A stretch of DNA of 64,000 nt from Euphorbia lathyris. Lineage: Eukaryota > Streptophyta > Magnoliopsida > Malpighiales > Euphorbiaceae. Each line of letters starts with the position of its first letter. Position 1 is the first letter of the stretch. The position numbers and the translations under genes were made by a program. The DNA is taken from NCBI RefSeq assembly GCF_963576675.1, contig NC_088916.1, positions 57,103,001 through 57,167,000 on the forward strand, given 5' to 3'. Under the pieces are notes generated by a model. That model was not told the DNA's origin and ran no database searches. It worked only from the letters and a program-made list of their open reading frames with translations. Shown here piece by piece: positions 9,353 to 21,523 of this stretch.

Positions 9353-11257
9353 ATGACGAATGGAGAGCAGAATCCCTCCTCAGGGATGGAAACACCGTTG
9401 GTAACACCATCAAGCCAACCTGTAACTAGCGTTGGACGCGTTGATATAAATGCTCCTATGACGCATGGTGAAAGGAGTATGTCGCCAGATACATTCATCG
9501 AAACATGTGCAGAATCCATAAGAAGAGAGTTTGGAATTGAGATGGAGAACCGCCTTAGGTCGTTCATGATAATTCCAGAGCTTCGACGCACGGCACCTAC
9601 AGCATCTCAATGGCCACAGGCAACTATAGGATCAAACGCCCATGATTCTTCATTCTTCCAAATTCAGCCTACGGATTCCATGGTGATTACTACCGTCGCA
9701 GCTAGTAACCCGCCACTCAATCGGCAGCTATTTTCTGATCATGCAGAAGAGAGTCGAAGGAATGACCAAACTCTCCTGGGGGGACCAGGAAACCCTAGAG
9801 TGAGTCTGGGCGGATCAGGTGCCCCGAATCGCCCGCGGTCGAATCTTCCAGAAGGCGGATCAAGAGACCGAAGACACAAAAAGAGGAAGAAGGGAAGCGG
9901 CAGGCGATCAAGGTCACCTTCACCTCCAAGGCAGAGGTCATCTCGACGGGGTAGGTCACCCCCATCCTCAGGTCGGAGACCGAGTAAGAGGCCAGTAGAG
10001 ACACCTCATCCGGATAGGCCACAACCACCACCGAATCAAGAGGAGGATATACAAGCTCCTTTTGGAGGACAAGCAGGTGGAGGTGGGCGTTCGCCATCAG
10101 ATCCGTCGTCTGGCTCTAGCTCCTCATCTTCTCCAAGTAGATCTCCCCAGAGGAGACCTCCGAGGGCGGGTCCGGAAAATTTTGATGATCGCGTTAGAGC
10201 TGCGGTGCTTCGCATAAATGAAGAGAATGTCAGGCATAACCCATTCGCCAATCGTGATTCGCCCTTTACAGCATGGATCGAAGCTGAGGAAACAGACAGG
10301 CATTTCAAAATACCTAATATCCCAGTGTACATGGGTGCAGACAACCCCGAGGCCCATGCCAGAAAGTACCGAATGTTGCTCAGCCTTAACCGTGCAAGTG
10401 AGGCGGTATTGTGCCGGATGTTTATCACCACATTAGGAGGCCCAGCGTATGATTGGTTCCAATCTTTACCTCCCAGATCGATAGACAGTTGGGATCAGTT
10501 GAGTAGGGAGTTTTGTGCTAAGTTCGCCGGATGTATCCCTCCAGTGGTCAAGTCACGGAAGCTTTTTGAATTAAAGCAGAAGGCGAATGAACCCCTTCGA
10601 GAATATGTAGACAATTTCAACAAATTATGTATACGAATTGTCGATGTGGATGTCTCCATGGCAGCGGAAGCTCTAGCGAAAAACACCACGTGTAAAAGCT
10701 TGCAAGAAGATTTAATTCGGAAGAAGCCCAGGGATATGGCAGAATTAATTGAAAGATGCAAGGACTTCATGGAGGTGGATGATATCCGTAGAGAGTCATT
10801 GTCTCCGCCCAAGAAGGACACAGGCGAATCTCACCATCGGGATAAGGAGAAAGACAAACACCCGGATTCGTCCTCTAAAGGTCGGCGGAGGGGCTCTAAG
10901 AACAAATCGGCATTCGTGTCGTCATTTACGCCGCTCAATGCCTCTAAAAGCGAAGTGCTAATGTGGATTGAGAACAGCCAGCACAAGCGGAGCATTTCAT
11001 ACCCCAAACCAAAAGGGGGGGAGTACACCAACACCGGGAAAAATCCCAAAAATTATTGCAAATACCATAGGAAGAATGGCCATGACACGGACGCATGTTA
11101 GGAGTTAGCCAGAGAGATAGAAAGGCTTATCGAAAGGGGAAAGTTGGACAGGTTCGTCCAAAATGATAGCAAGAAGGGAGATGGTGACAGATCCAGGGAT
11201 GATCAGAAAAAGAAGGCAAAAGGGACCATCAATGTCATGGCAGGCGGACATGGATAG
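9353..11257 (+). pseudogene. Tat element gag
   Basis: Starts at ATG 9353. Residues about 160-260 are rich in Arg, Ser and Pro with SR/SPSPPR runs, like an RS domain. The gag core follows (about residues 300-450: FKIPNIPVYMGADNPEAHAR, then GGPAYDWFQSLPPRSIDSW). A variant knuckle CKYHRKNGHDTDAC (CX2HX4HX4C) lies at the end. TAG at 11099-11101 falls directly after the knuckle; the same frame continues ELAREIERLIERGKLDRFV to a second TAG at 11255-11257, just after an INVMAGG motif that in this lineage marks the run-up to protease. Gag and protease share one frame, suggesting a single polyprotein before the stops arose. Confidence 0.85.
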
Positions 11258-11263
11258 CAACCT

Positions 11264-14200
11264 GTGTTGAAAAAGGCAAAAACCACTGCTCTGGATAGGG
11301 CATCACTTAATCGCCTTTTTGCAGACGCCGGTTCGGAGATCTCTCCTCATGCGGACGCCCTGGTCATTACTATGATGGTGGAAGGCTGGGAGATGAAAAG
11401 AGTGATGATTGACACCGGAAGTTCATGCAATGTCATCACAAGATGAGCATTCACCAAACTTATGGTCGACCCAATCCAAGTGGAAACCACCATAGTGGAC
11501 ATCCTAGGAGTAACAGGGCACACCATCCAAACAAAGGGCCAGGTAACATTAGATTGTGAGTTAGCAGATGAAGATCAAATCTGGAAAGGAGATCTGGAAT
11601 TCTCCATCCTGGATGGCCAGTTAGCTTACAATATCATCCTTGGACGACCCTTTATCTCCGAAGCCGCAGCTCTCATCTCCATACGCCACTTAACTATTTA
11701 CATCCCCACGACCAAGGGAGGTGTAATGATCCGAGGGAACCAAAAAGTGGCTCAGGAGATGTATTCGGCATCTTTGATGATTCGCCCGCAGTCTAAAGAT
11801 GAAGACGAGGAAGAACTTGTCACAATGGCCTTGGGTGAAATAGAGATGTACCTTATGGCGGATGAAAAACAGGTGCGGATGGCTAAAGGGTTAAAGGGAG
11901 AGATAAAGGAAGCTATTACAAAGGTTCTCCATGAATCAGAAGATGTTTTTGCGTGGAAAGATGAGGTTCTTCCAGGGATTAGTCCAGATGTGATCACTCA
12001 TAAACTCAACATCGACAAAGACGCGGTACCGGTGGCACAAAAACGGAGAAACCATGGCCCTGAGAGGCAGAAGGTGATAGAGGAGGAGATCACCAAGCTC
12101 AAACGGGCGGATGCCATCGAAGAGGTACTTTATACACAGTGGCTGGCAAATGTGGTTCTAGTCAAAAAAAGCAGGCGGATCATACCGCATGTGTATTGAC
12201 TTCACATATCTCAACAAAGCTTGTCCTAAAGACAACTACCCCCTGCCGTGTATTGATATCTTAGTAGATGGGACTGCGGGACACGCCATGTACTCCTTCA
12301 CTGATGTGAAGTCGAGTTATCACCAGATTCCAATGGAGCCTTCAGATAGAATCAAAACTTCGTTCGTGACACACCAAGCTACCTATTGCTTCAAAGTCAT
12401 GCCCTTTGGGCTTAAAAATGCAGGGGCAACTTATCAACGGATGATGAACAAAATATTCGGGGAAAGCAAAGGTGATAACTTTTCTGTCTATGTGGATGAT
12501 ATGATCATCAAAAGTACCACTGTAGAGAAGCATGCGGATGATATAAAGGAGCTACTGGGCGTACTCCGACATCACAACATTAAATTGAATCCGGAGAAAT
12601 GTACCTTTGGAGCGACATATGCAAAATTCTTAGGATTCATGATCATCCAGAAGGGAGTGATCCCAAACCCCGACAATATCAAAACAGTCTTGGAAATGAA
12701 AACGCCGCAGAATATTAGAGAAGTGAACGTCTTAACGGGCGTATCGTAGCCTTGGGCAGGTTTATCTCGTGTTCGGCTCGGCGATGCCAACCCTTTTATG
12801 AAGTGATCAAGAAGCAAAAGACGTTCGAATGGAGTGAGGACTGTGAAAAAGCCTTCCAAGGGATCAAACGGTTTCTCACGGAACCACCCCTAATGAGTCG
12901 ACCCTTGAAAGATAAGAATCTCTACATGTATGTCTCGGTTATAGATAAAGCCATTTGCACGGTCATGATAAGGGAAGAAGATGGCCAGCAGTATCCGATT
13001 TATTATGTGAGCAAAGTATTAAAAGATGCTAAAACCCGATATTCCAAGCTGGATAAGATGGCGCTGGCCGTCGTCATACTTTCAGGCTCATACAGTCATA
13101 GTTCGCACAAGCATACCCGTGAGGAAAGTGTTACAAAAGCCGGAAACCTCGGGGAGATTGATGGAATGGGCCATCCGCCTAGGGGAATTCGATGTTCGTT
13201 ATGAAAGCCGATCAGCCCTGAAAAGTCAAGTCTTGGCAGACTTTGTGAATGAATTCACTGAAGAGGGAATGAATCTCCCCAAATCTAAAGTTGAGGAATG
13301 GACGACGTATACAGATGGGGCTTCGGCAGAAGGTGCAGGTATTAGCATCGTGATCAAAGGTACCCAATATATAAAGCTACACTACGCAGCAAAATTGGAT
13401 TTCCTCGCAACCAACAATGTGGCAGAGTATGAGGCCTTAATATTGGGACTACGCCTGCTAAAAGAAATCACTCCCGAGCGGATCGTAATCTACAGCGATT
13501 CCAAGTTAATGGTCAACCAGGTGATCAAAAATTTCGAGCTAAAAGATAACATTCTTGCCAAATATGTCGACGAGGTTAAGAAACTGCTAAATCACCTCGA
13601 AGCCAAAGACACCAAGTGGGAATTAATCCATGTGCCTCGAGGATCCAACACAGAGGCCGATCACCTAGCCAAAATGGCTTCAAGCAAGGAGCATTAGGCG
13701 GATCTCCAATGCCCGTTCGAAGTCAAGACAGCGCCGGCCTTCGCCTTGGAGATGGTATCCTTACTCATGTCTGTGGAGAGTGATTGGAGATCACCAATCC
13801 GCCAGTATCTAATAGATGGAACGTTGCCTTTGGACAAGGAAGAAGCTCGACGGATCATAAGAAAGGCGGCCTATTTCTCCGTGATAAATGACTGCCTATA
13901 CAGAAAGTCTTTTAGCCACCCCTGGCTAAAATGCATCATGCTAGAAGAGGGACAACAGATCCTCAAGGAGTTGCACGAAGGCACTTGTGGAGCCCATGAG
14001 GCATTTACCTCCATTTTGAAGAAATCCAGGTTAGCGGGATTTTATTGGCCAACGGCGGAACTTGATGCTCAAAAGTTGGTAGAGTCTTGCCATAATTGTC
14101 AGATTCATGCAAATGAATCACACACAGCCAAACACCTTCAAAGGCCCATCATCGAAGGTCGACCCTTTGCAGTCTGGGGAATTGACATCGTTGGACCATT

Positions 14201-15026
14201 TCCTCCTACCCGACGATAGAGGAAGTATGTGGTAGTGGTTGTGGATCATTTCACCAAATGGGTAGAGACTGAGGCTGTCTCCTCTATCATTGCTGAACGA
14301 ATGGTGGAGTTCGTCAAGGATAACATCGTAGGAAGGTATGGAGTTCCCCACACGATTATCACTAACAATGGAACGCAATTCAACTGTGAAGAGTTCAAAA
14401 CTTTCTGTGAAAAATTGGGCATTCAGAACAGATTCGCCTCAGTTTATTATCCTCAATCTAACGGTATGATCGAAGTTACAAATCGGACAATCGTTAAAGG
14501 AATAAAGAAAAGGTTGGGAGAGCATGACAAGAAGTGGGCGGATCAGTTAATGAGCGTCCTATGGGCGTATCGCACTACTCCCAGAACAGCCACTGGCGAG
14601 ACGCCATTCGCCCTTTCTCACGGTGTGGAAGCTGTAATCCCAGTTGAAATACAGGTCCCAAGTGACAGAGTTGCATTCTATTGCGAGGAGGAAAACAGCC
14701 AAAGATTGAAGGCAAGTCTTGATCAAGTGGAGGAAAAGCGAGAAAAGGCATATGTACGCATGGCAGCTTACAAGCAGCGGATCGCAGCTTATCACGATAA
14801 AAATGCCAAGCTTGTAAACTTGAATGTGGGAGACCTCGTGCTCCGCAAAGCAGACAAGATCCAATCTAAGGAAGGGAAAGGAAAGCTGGGACTTACTTGG
14901 ACAGGTCCATACAAAATAATCAACAAGATTGGATTCGGCACATTTAAAATTCAAGACATGGAGGGAAATACGCTGCCGTGTACATGGAATCTCCAAAACC
15001 TTCGCAAATATTTCGCCAGAAAATAG
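11264..15026 (+). pseudogene. Tat element pol: protease, RT, two RNase H domains, integrase
   Basis: Protease carries MIDTGSSCNVI and later YNIILGRP; a TGA (11444-11446) splits it. Reverse transcriptase begins at about 12000 and shows YVDDM (12490-12504) as catalytic box. A 1-base frameshift near 12165-12177 (A-run), another near 12725 and a deletion near 13085 break it. The first RNase H ends near 13190. The second, at about 13305-13690, has YTDGAS, NNVAEYEALILGLRLL and YSDSK, the archaeal-type domain. A TAG at 13695 precedes integrase: HHCC zinc finger with CHNCQ, then GIDIVGPF, TNNGTQF and NGMIEVTNR. The second catalytic Asp is Asn here, so the enzyme would be inactive even without the TAG at 14217-14219. 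Confidence 0.88.
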
Positions 15027-15666
15027 AATGTAATCAAGGTCTTGAGTACTCTTTTTCCTTTAGTAAGCTTTTTCCAATGAGGTTTTTCTTGTTAAAGGTT
15101 TTAATGAGGCTCACATATAAGACCCACTTACTGTAATAAAGCGTATCGCCATTCAATAAAAAGCAATTCTTGTCTTGTCAAATTCTTTTTTAAGTATTTT
15201 CTTGTAGCAATATAAATATTCCAGCTTAAAAAAGAAGGGGGGCACCAATGCTTCCTACACAAAAAAGTAATGCTATCACGACATAGCTACTTTTTCTCCT
15301 TGAAGATAGGAGAATAATCTCATGGGCGGATCAATCCTTAAATGATCACCATTAGAGATAGAGTTAAAACATTTCTCGGACGCGAGATCTTTACACTCTC
15401 TTACATCCTTCCCAAAGAAGGGATCCTAAGTCCTAAGGGTGGATCGATTCACCTTAAAGATAGGAAGCAAATCGATCCCCTAAGGCAGCTTAACTTCCTC
15501 TAAAGGAATAACACAGCTTCAAACCTTCACAAAGGTTCATACCATGGGGTATGGCTGGCCACCTACTTCACATCAATCCTAAAGCCTATAAATTTACTTG
15601 CACAAAGCATAAAGTAAACATAAATAGTTATAGCAAGGATTAAAAATTGTACTTAGTTTTACAAAA
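15027..15666 (+). other. Noncoding spacer of the Tat element
   Basis: Between integrase and the antisense gene. No ORF of note. GGCGGATC and GGATCGAT-type motifs recur, as in the LTR. Nothing else supported. Confidence 0.6.
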
Positions 15667-17895
15667 CTAAACATTTACAGGAGCGTCCTCCTTAGCATCT
15701 TTTACATTAGATGCGCCCTCTAGTGGGGCTTCATTCTCTACAGAAATAATTTCTCCTTCAGGGATGGTGCCATCGGTTATCAGCTCCTCACTCTGGTCAC
15801 CCGCCTTTGAAGGCGCTTTCTCGGGGTCCTCAGGCTCAAGGTCGATAAGGGGTTTGCTTTCCTCGGCGGATCCGCTCACCACCTTGCGAATGTGATCGCG
15901 GATGTAGTCCTTGACTTCTGGAATTTTGTGATACTTAAGGACCACATCCACGTCAGGAACCACGAACTCCGGATCTGTAAAATCAATCTCGGGATGCGCC
16001 AGTTTAACATACGCCATGATCCATTCGCCGTAGTAGTAAGCTCGCTCCCCTGCCAAGATCTCTGTGTCCTCTAAGTCAGCTTCATGTTCTTTAGCATCCG
16101 CCTCCATTTGTTTCTTCAATTTAAGGATCTCAGCATCCTTTAGAGCAATGGCAGACGCAGCGTTCGCATTGGCAACGGCGATCTCCTTCTCCAACCGTTC
16201 TATGGTTGCCTTATCCGCCACTCCTTGAAGGAGATCCGCTTCCATGGCACGCATACGGGTGTATACCTATCAATGCAAAAGCCCAATTCAAGAGAAAGAA
16301 CAAACAACAAAAATCTCCCCAAAGGAGATCACTCTTTCATCCAAAAATGTGGAAAAAGATAAAAGGAACTTACCGTAAGAAGCTCCGTTTTTCCCATTTG
16401 AACATGGGCTGATCCTAGGATCTCGTTTTGACTCTTCCGCACCTCGCCTAATTGACCAAGAGCTTCGTCCAGGTTATTGATGACGGATTCATTCCTCAAA
16501 GATCCCTTGTCACCATATTTGGCAGACCAGTAACCGCCTAGATTAGGCTTCACCATCTGCACAAGGATTGGAAGATCAAAACTTAGATTCACAATATGGA
16601 GAAAAGAAACATTAAAACAATTTACATGTTCTTTCTCCACAGTGGGCATCGCGGCTCTCATGGCATCCGCCATAAATTTTTGTCCGCCGGAAGTTGTAGG
16701 CTTCATCTTCTTCTGCAGAGGAAGATCAGCCATTGTATCAGCGGGACGCTTCTCTACACCCTTCTAGGGATCTGCTGCCTGCCTTTTCTTTCGAGCCTCA
16801 TCCTCCTTCAGTTTCTTACGTATCTCTACAAGAGCGTGACTGGCCTTAGACAAACCTCTGACAAAAGAACCATAAAATAATCAAGGTTCAAGGAAAAATA
16901 AAGTTACCTTCATTGAGTTCTGTAAACTTCACATAAGTGGTCTTGTCCCCTTCCTGGCAGATCAAGGGGATATCATTCATCATAAAGTCCAAGGCGTCGG
17001 CGTATGTCCAAGCCTCCGCCTTGACACTTTTCATGATATTCGCCACTTCTTCGTCACTGTCTGTCAATATACGCATGTCTCCAGCCATATGTAAGGGTCT
17101 AGCACTCCAAACCGACGGAAAGCCTAGAGACTCGCCCTCCTTTATCTTTACATAGAAGAACTTTTCATCCTAGAGATGGACATTAGACATCTTGCCGCTA
17201 AACGGCGAGTAGGTTCCAAACTTAGCAAAGGTGTAAAAGGACTCGGCCTTTCGTTTCGTCGGTTTGTGAAGAGTTCGGAAGACTCGAGGGTTACAAACTA
17301 CCCCTACATTTGAAGCTAAATAACAATACATAGCTACATCTAACCATCCATTTGGATGCAGCTGGCTGACACTAATGTCAAAGTAAGCTAAGATGTCCGC
17401 CATCATCTTAGGAAGAGGAAGCCGGAACCCTCTTTCTACGTGACAACTATATACAGATAAATACCCCCTTGGCGGACAGGCGGGTCTCTGATGAGCTTCC
17501 TCCAACATAGTCTCGTATTCTTTTATCCAAGGGAAGCGGTCCGCCAGATTCGCTAGATCCGCGGCGCTCATACGAGAGGAAGTGGACTCCGCACGAGGCG
17601 CCTTTTTCCTAAACGGGGCTGAAGAAGATGCCTCCATCCCCGTAAACAACCTAGAATCTATTGCCGGAGCAAGACGAGCAACGGCGACGGGAAGGTTCCG
17701 AATCCTACCTGAACGAGTTCGACCGCTATTACACACCGAGTGACGCAACTCAGCTAAGTCGCAACTAACAGTACCTTCGGAAGAATCAGAATTCTCCAAA
17801 GAGGAAGAAGTCCAGCTAACTACGGTTTCGGAAGAAGTGGTCAAATTAAAAAGTTCAAAAGTAGACCCAGAAGATGAAGAAGAACTCCTAAACAT
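15667..17895 (-). pseudogene. Antisense extra gene of the Tat element, four exons
   Basis: Read opposite to gag-pol. Exon 1 is 17895-16908, exon 2 16855-16626, exon 3 16556-16374, exon 4 16266-15667. Donors GTAACT, GTAAAT, GTAAGT and acceptors ending AG keep the frame through all joins. Exon 1: Ser-rich start, then GFRLPLPKMMADILAYFD and LHPNGWLDVAMYCYLAS, resembling the putative gypsy-type transposon domain (Pfam PF04195). Exon 2 is Lys/Glu-rich and basic; exons 3-4 look coiled-coil, with an acidic C-terminus. Two TAG codons (17170-17172 and 16764-16766) break it. Extra antisense ORFs are known in Tat elements; their role is unknown. Introns are inferred from sequence only, and the second could be retained without a stop. 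Confidence 0.7.
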
Positions 17896-18176
17896 TCAGC
17901 AATCAAAGCAAAAATTCACTTACATGAGAGTTAAAAGCTTTGAAAGATTCCGAACTCCGAGAGACTCTGGGCAAAAACTCGAAGGAAAATGGAAGAGGAA
18001 TGCAAATGGAGTGGAAAGAGAAAGAGAGGAAGGAAGAAGACGTTTTCTCTTTCCTCGAGCGGTGCGCTTACGACACGTGTCACTCATCGATTGGCATCGA
18101 ACAGAGTGATCATTAATGCAAGTCATCATAACGGCGCGCGAAGAAGCTCAAAAGCCCTAAAGGACTTTAAAGGAAC

Positions 18177-18190
18177 TTTAGGGGGGCTTC
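18177..18190 (+). other. Polypurine tract of the Tat element
   Basis: TTTAGGGGGGCTTC directly before the 3' LTR, the expected place for the plus-strand primer. Confidence 0.7.
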
Positions 18191-18711
18191 TGATAACATT
18201 GGGATATTATCCAAAGGATCAAAGGAGATATTCGCCTAGAACGGCCACGTATTGATCACCTGATACCGAGATGTGATGGCGTATCAGGCAAGGAAATCTG
18301 ACAGACGGATCACCAAAACTTCGCCACAAGAGATCCGCAGTCATGTCTATGTGGCGATCCGCCATAACCTCTCAATCCGCCAGCGGAACAGCTGAGCCAA
18401 TCTCGCAATAAAGACCATTAATGAGCTATTAATAAGCTAACGGGCATACTTAAAGGAAACCAGTAACCGCCATTAATGAAGCATTAATGGAGACTTTCTA
18501 GTTACTAAAGGTTACACCTTCATGACTATATATAGCTTGCATCTCAAGCTATCAAGGTACATATTCACACAATCCTAGAAACCCTACTTTGTCAATTCAG
18601 TTTACTCTTTCAAACTTTATACTGACTTTGGCATCGGAGCTTCCCCCCGTCGAACCCAACGACGCCCCCCACAGGGACAGAAGCTAATCGGAAATTCTTC
18701 ACAAGTCATCA
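18191..18711 (+). repeat. 3' LTR of the Tat element
   Basis: 521 bp, starts TGATAACATT and ends GTCATCA. About 13 differences from the 5' LTR by eye (2.5 percent). Confidence 0.9.
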
Positions 18712-18926
18712 TTTCTCTTAAGGCTGTTTTTAGATTTACACTTTCTCTTCCTTGTGACATTTTATTCATTTTTTAACAATTTTATTTAATACATTTAACA
18801 TACTGTATTTAACAATTTTTTACCATTTACTAGGAATAAAGATAAAGTGTTTGATGGAAATAAAACTAAGAATTATATAATTATTTTTTAAAATACATGG
18901 ATTAACTAAATTTAAAAAAAAACAGA
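18712..18926. other. AT-rich spacer
   Basis: No ORF, repeat or RNA gene recognised in these 215 bases apart from short A and T runs. Confidence 0.5.
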
Positions 18927-19432
18927 CACGTTATATTTGTATACCTAAAGAAATATAAACACAATAAATAAAAACTTTTACTTTTATAAACAAACCATTT
19001 GCATTAAAAAGAAAAATCAAAATCAGTTTGAATACAAAACAAAATAAACAATAGAATTATCTTTAATTTAAAAAAACGAAAAGGTTTAAAAGAAAAAGAA
19101 CCAAATCAAATTACCTTTAAATAGAAATCTGAATTCAACAAAAATGATATTGAAATTGAAGCAATTCAGTTTCAATATCGCGTCAAAGAAACTCATTTTG
19201 TTTTTCAACCAAAAAACAAATAAAGTTTCAGCATAGAGATGAGAATGACAATAACAATAACAATGTAAGTGAAATCTAATCTCTTATTTATATTACAAAA
19301 ATGGAAAAGGTAAGTTGTGAAATTGGAAAGATAATAATGTTAATTTGAGAAAATTATGCTCTCTATTAATTAACAATGATCAAATTTTACTAAATAAAAT
19401 TTAAAAGACATATTTTACACTATGTTCAAAAT
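18927..19432. repeat. Repeat A, copy 1 (pairs with 20975-21507)
   Basis: About 500 bp repeated in direct orientation two kilobases away with scattered changes and small indels. Read on the minus strand, both copies have TATAAATAAGAGATT, then a transcript-leader-like stretch and a short frame starting MSFF(D/N)AILKL that runs to a GT donor-like site. This could be a duplicated promoter plus first exon, or parts of a degenerate element; I do not recognise it. Confidence 0.65.
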
Positions 19433-19457
19433 CAGTTACATTCAAATGGACTCTGAT

Positions 19458-19587
19458 GATCACGTAAATTTGGTCATTCACCGTTAGATCTAGGCGGATT
19501 AAAATCCTAAGGTGGAGATTCAAAACATCCTAAAGCTTATATTTAATCCGCCTAGATCTAACGGTGAATGACCAAATTTACGTGATC
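19458..19587. repeat. Foldback element with 43-bp perfect arms
   Basis: Arms 19458-19500 and 19545-19587 are exact reverse complements around a 44-bp loop. Weaker complementarity continues outward for about 35 bp on each side. MITE-like; no coding content. Confidence 0.85.
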
Positions 19588-19945
19588 ATGAGGGCCCATG
19601 TGAACGCAATTGTGGTCAAAATACTAAGAGGGTGTTTGGTTGGGTGGAAATAGGGTATGGAATGGGAATGGGAATTAATTCCCTTTCTTAATGTTTGATT
19701 AATCAAAATGTAATAGGTAATTGGATTCACATTATCCACTATATTGGAATCAACCATTCCCATCCTTATTCTAAGGAATCTCCCTTTTTCTGTTTTTTTT
19801 CTCTCACACGTTTTTTTCTTATTTATTTTTACATCTTATTTTTGTTTTTTCAATTAAAATCGTCTCAATTAGCAAACTGAATATCAATTTTCATGTAAAA
19901 TTACATGAATTTAATAGTGGTATATCTGGTAACAAATGATAAGCG

Positions 19946-20016
19946 TTACTTTGTGTGTTTTCACCATTGGATTAATTTTCTAATCCATCATCCAATGGTG
20001 AAAACACACTAAGTAA
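19946..20016. repeat. Short foldback, 27-bp arms
   Basis: Arms 19946-19972 and 19990-20016 match as reverse complements at 26 of 27 positions around a 17-bp loop. Confidence 0.85.
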
Positions 20017-20270
20017 TGGTACTTTGTCAAAAACAAAGTAACCATAGAAGGCACCTAATATAATGGTAATATATAAGTACATAATTATTTGAAAATTATC
20101 TTTAATATTTATATTATAGATGTTATTATTATTAATATAATTTTATTAAATCTTATTATTATTATTGTATTAATATTAACTCGTGTATTGACTCCGATTC
20201 CGGACATTTAGAGAACCAAACAGTTTCAAATGGATTCTGATTCCGATTCCATATTAAACCAAACATAATA

Positions 20271-20596
20271 AGGGTTTGATTGGATTAAGGGTAGGGAATG
20301 ATTAATAAAGGAATGGTAGAGAAGGGTAGGGAAAGGTAAGGAAAGGGAATGAAGGGTAATTTCTAACCCTTCCAAACCCACCAAATTGGAGAGTTGAAAA
20401 TTGGATGGAATTTCTTAAAAAGAAACCCTTCAAAACCCCTCCAAACTCTTACCCTTCTATTTTTTTTTTTTGTATTCCAAACATGGATTTGTAGAAACCC
20501 TTACTAACTCTTCCCCCTCCCAAACAAGGGTTTCTACCAACTCTTACTAACCCTTCCCTTATTAACCCCTCTAAACCCTCCATCCAATCAAACCCT
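20271..20596. mobile_element. MITE with AGGGTTTGATTGGAT ends
   Basis: Terminal inverted repeats of 15 bp (20271-20285 and 20582-20596). The interior is Pu/Py-asymmetric, with ACCCTTCC and AACCCTCC runs on one side. 326 bp, no coding content. Superfamily not resolved because the target duplication is unclear. Confidence 0.6.
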
Positions 20597-20697
20597 AAAT
20601 AAATTGTGTTTCCGATTGCGATTCTATAATATTCCGATTCCGTTTTCGGTTCTGATTCCATAGTTAAAACCAAACGCCCCCTAAATATCTATTTAAG

Positions 20698-20868
20698 AAA
20701 AAGGTCAAAATACTAAATGGTAAAATTTAAAATACCCTATTTTCCATAATGGTCAAAATACATTCAAAATTTGATTATTAATACATAAATTATGAGAAAA
20801 TAATTGATTAAATTATTTGAAAAATATTAATCATCTAAAATACGAAATAACAGTTAAATAGATCATAA
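20698..20868. repeat. Repeat B, copy 1 (pairs with 21524-21713)
   Basis: About 170 bp including TCAAAATACTAAATGGTAAA, repeated in direct orientation at 21524-21713. The two B copies flank repeat A copy 2, giving the order B-A-B. Confidence 0.7.
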
Positions 20869-20974
20869 GCTTCCATGCTCTCTTTCCTTTTTTTTATTTC
20901 AATAATTTTTTTTATCCCATCTATATTTATATTATTATGAAACCCCATACAATGAAGTACCTTTATAAAAAAAA

Positions 20975-21507
20975 CACATAGACTTCATAACGTATACCAA
21001 AGAAATATTAATACTATAACTAAAAACTTTTTTTATAAACAAACCACTTGCATTAAGAAGAAAAATCAAAATCAAAATCAGTTTGAATACAAGCCAAAAT
21101 AAACAATGAAAAATCTTCAATAAGAATTTTCTAACTTTGAAAAACACCAAAAAAAAATCAAAAGGAAAAGAACCAAATCAAATTACCTTTAAGTAGAAAT
21201 TTGAATCCAACAAAAATGATATTAAAACTGAAGCAAATCAGTTTCAATATCGCGTTAAAGAAACTCATTTTGTTTTTCAATTAGAAAACAAATAAAGTTT
21301 CAATAGAGAGATGAGAATGACAATAACAATACCAATGTAAGAGAAATCTAATCTCTTATTTATAGTACAAAAGATAGAATAGATAAGTTGTAAAATTGGA
21401 AAGATAATAATGTTAATTTGAGGAGATTATACTCTCTATTAATTAACAATGGTCAAATTTTATTAAATAAAAATTAAAAGACATATTTTACACCATCGTC
21501 AAAATAC
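20975..21507. repeat. Repeat A, copy 2
   Basis: Direct copy of 18927-19432 with the same TATA-like and short-frame features on the minus strand. Some 20 or more substitutions and small indels separate the copies. Confidence 0.65.
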
Positions 21508-21523
21508 TAAATACCTATTTTAC

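Larger units (their letters stand above)
8772..18711 (+). mobile_element. Tat-lineage Ty3/gypsy LTR retrotransposon, full length but decayed
   Basis: Two 521-bp LTRs (8772-9292 and 18191-18711) with about 13 differences, nearly all transitions. Order: LTR, tRNA-Phe primer site, gag, protease, reverse transcriptase, RNase H, second (archaeal-type) RNase H, integrase, noncoding spacer, antisense gene, polypurine tract, LTR. The dual RNase H and the extra ORF after integrase mark the Tat lineage. Flanks GTTCT (8767-8771) and TTTCT (18712-18716) are a likely 5-bp target duplication with one change. Stops and at least three frameshifts make it non-autonomous. It inserted next to the SFH exons, separating them from whatever lay upstream. 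Confidence 0.92.
19630..20683. mobile_element. Possible nested MITE-like element with GGGTGTTTGGTT ends
   Basis: Left end GGGTGTTTGGTTGGG (about 19630) and right end AACCAAACGCCCCC (about 20672-20685) are near inverted copies, a terminal type common in plant MITEs. The interior includes the foldback at 19946-20016 and the MITE at 20271-20596. Boundaries and target duplication were not resolved. Confidence 0.45.

Noticed and set aside
20449..21150. Minus-strand frames of 71-74 codons
   Set aside because: Low-complexity, in repeat sequence; no homology recognised and not conserved between repeat copies beyond the short 5' frame.
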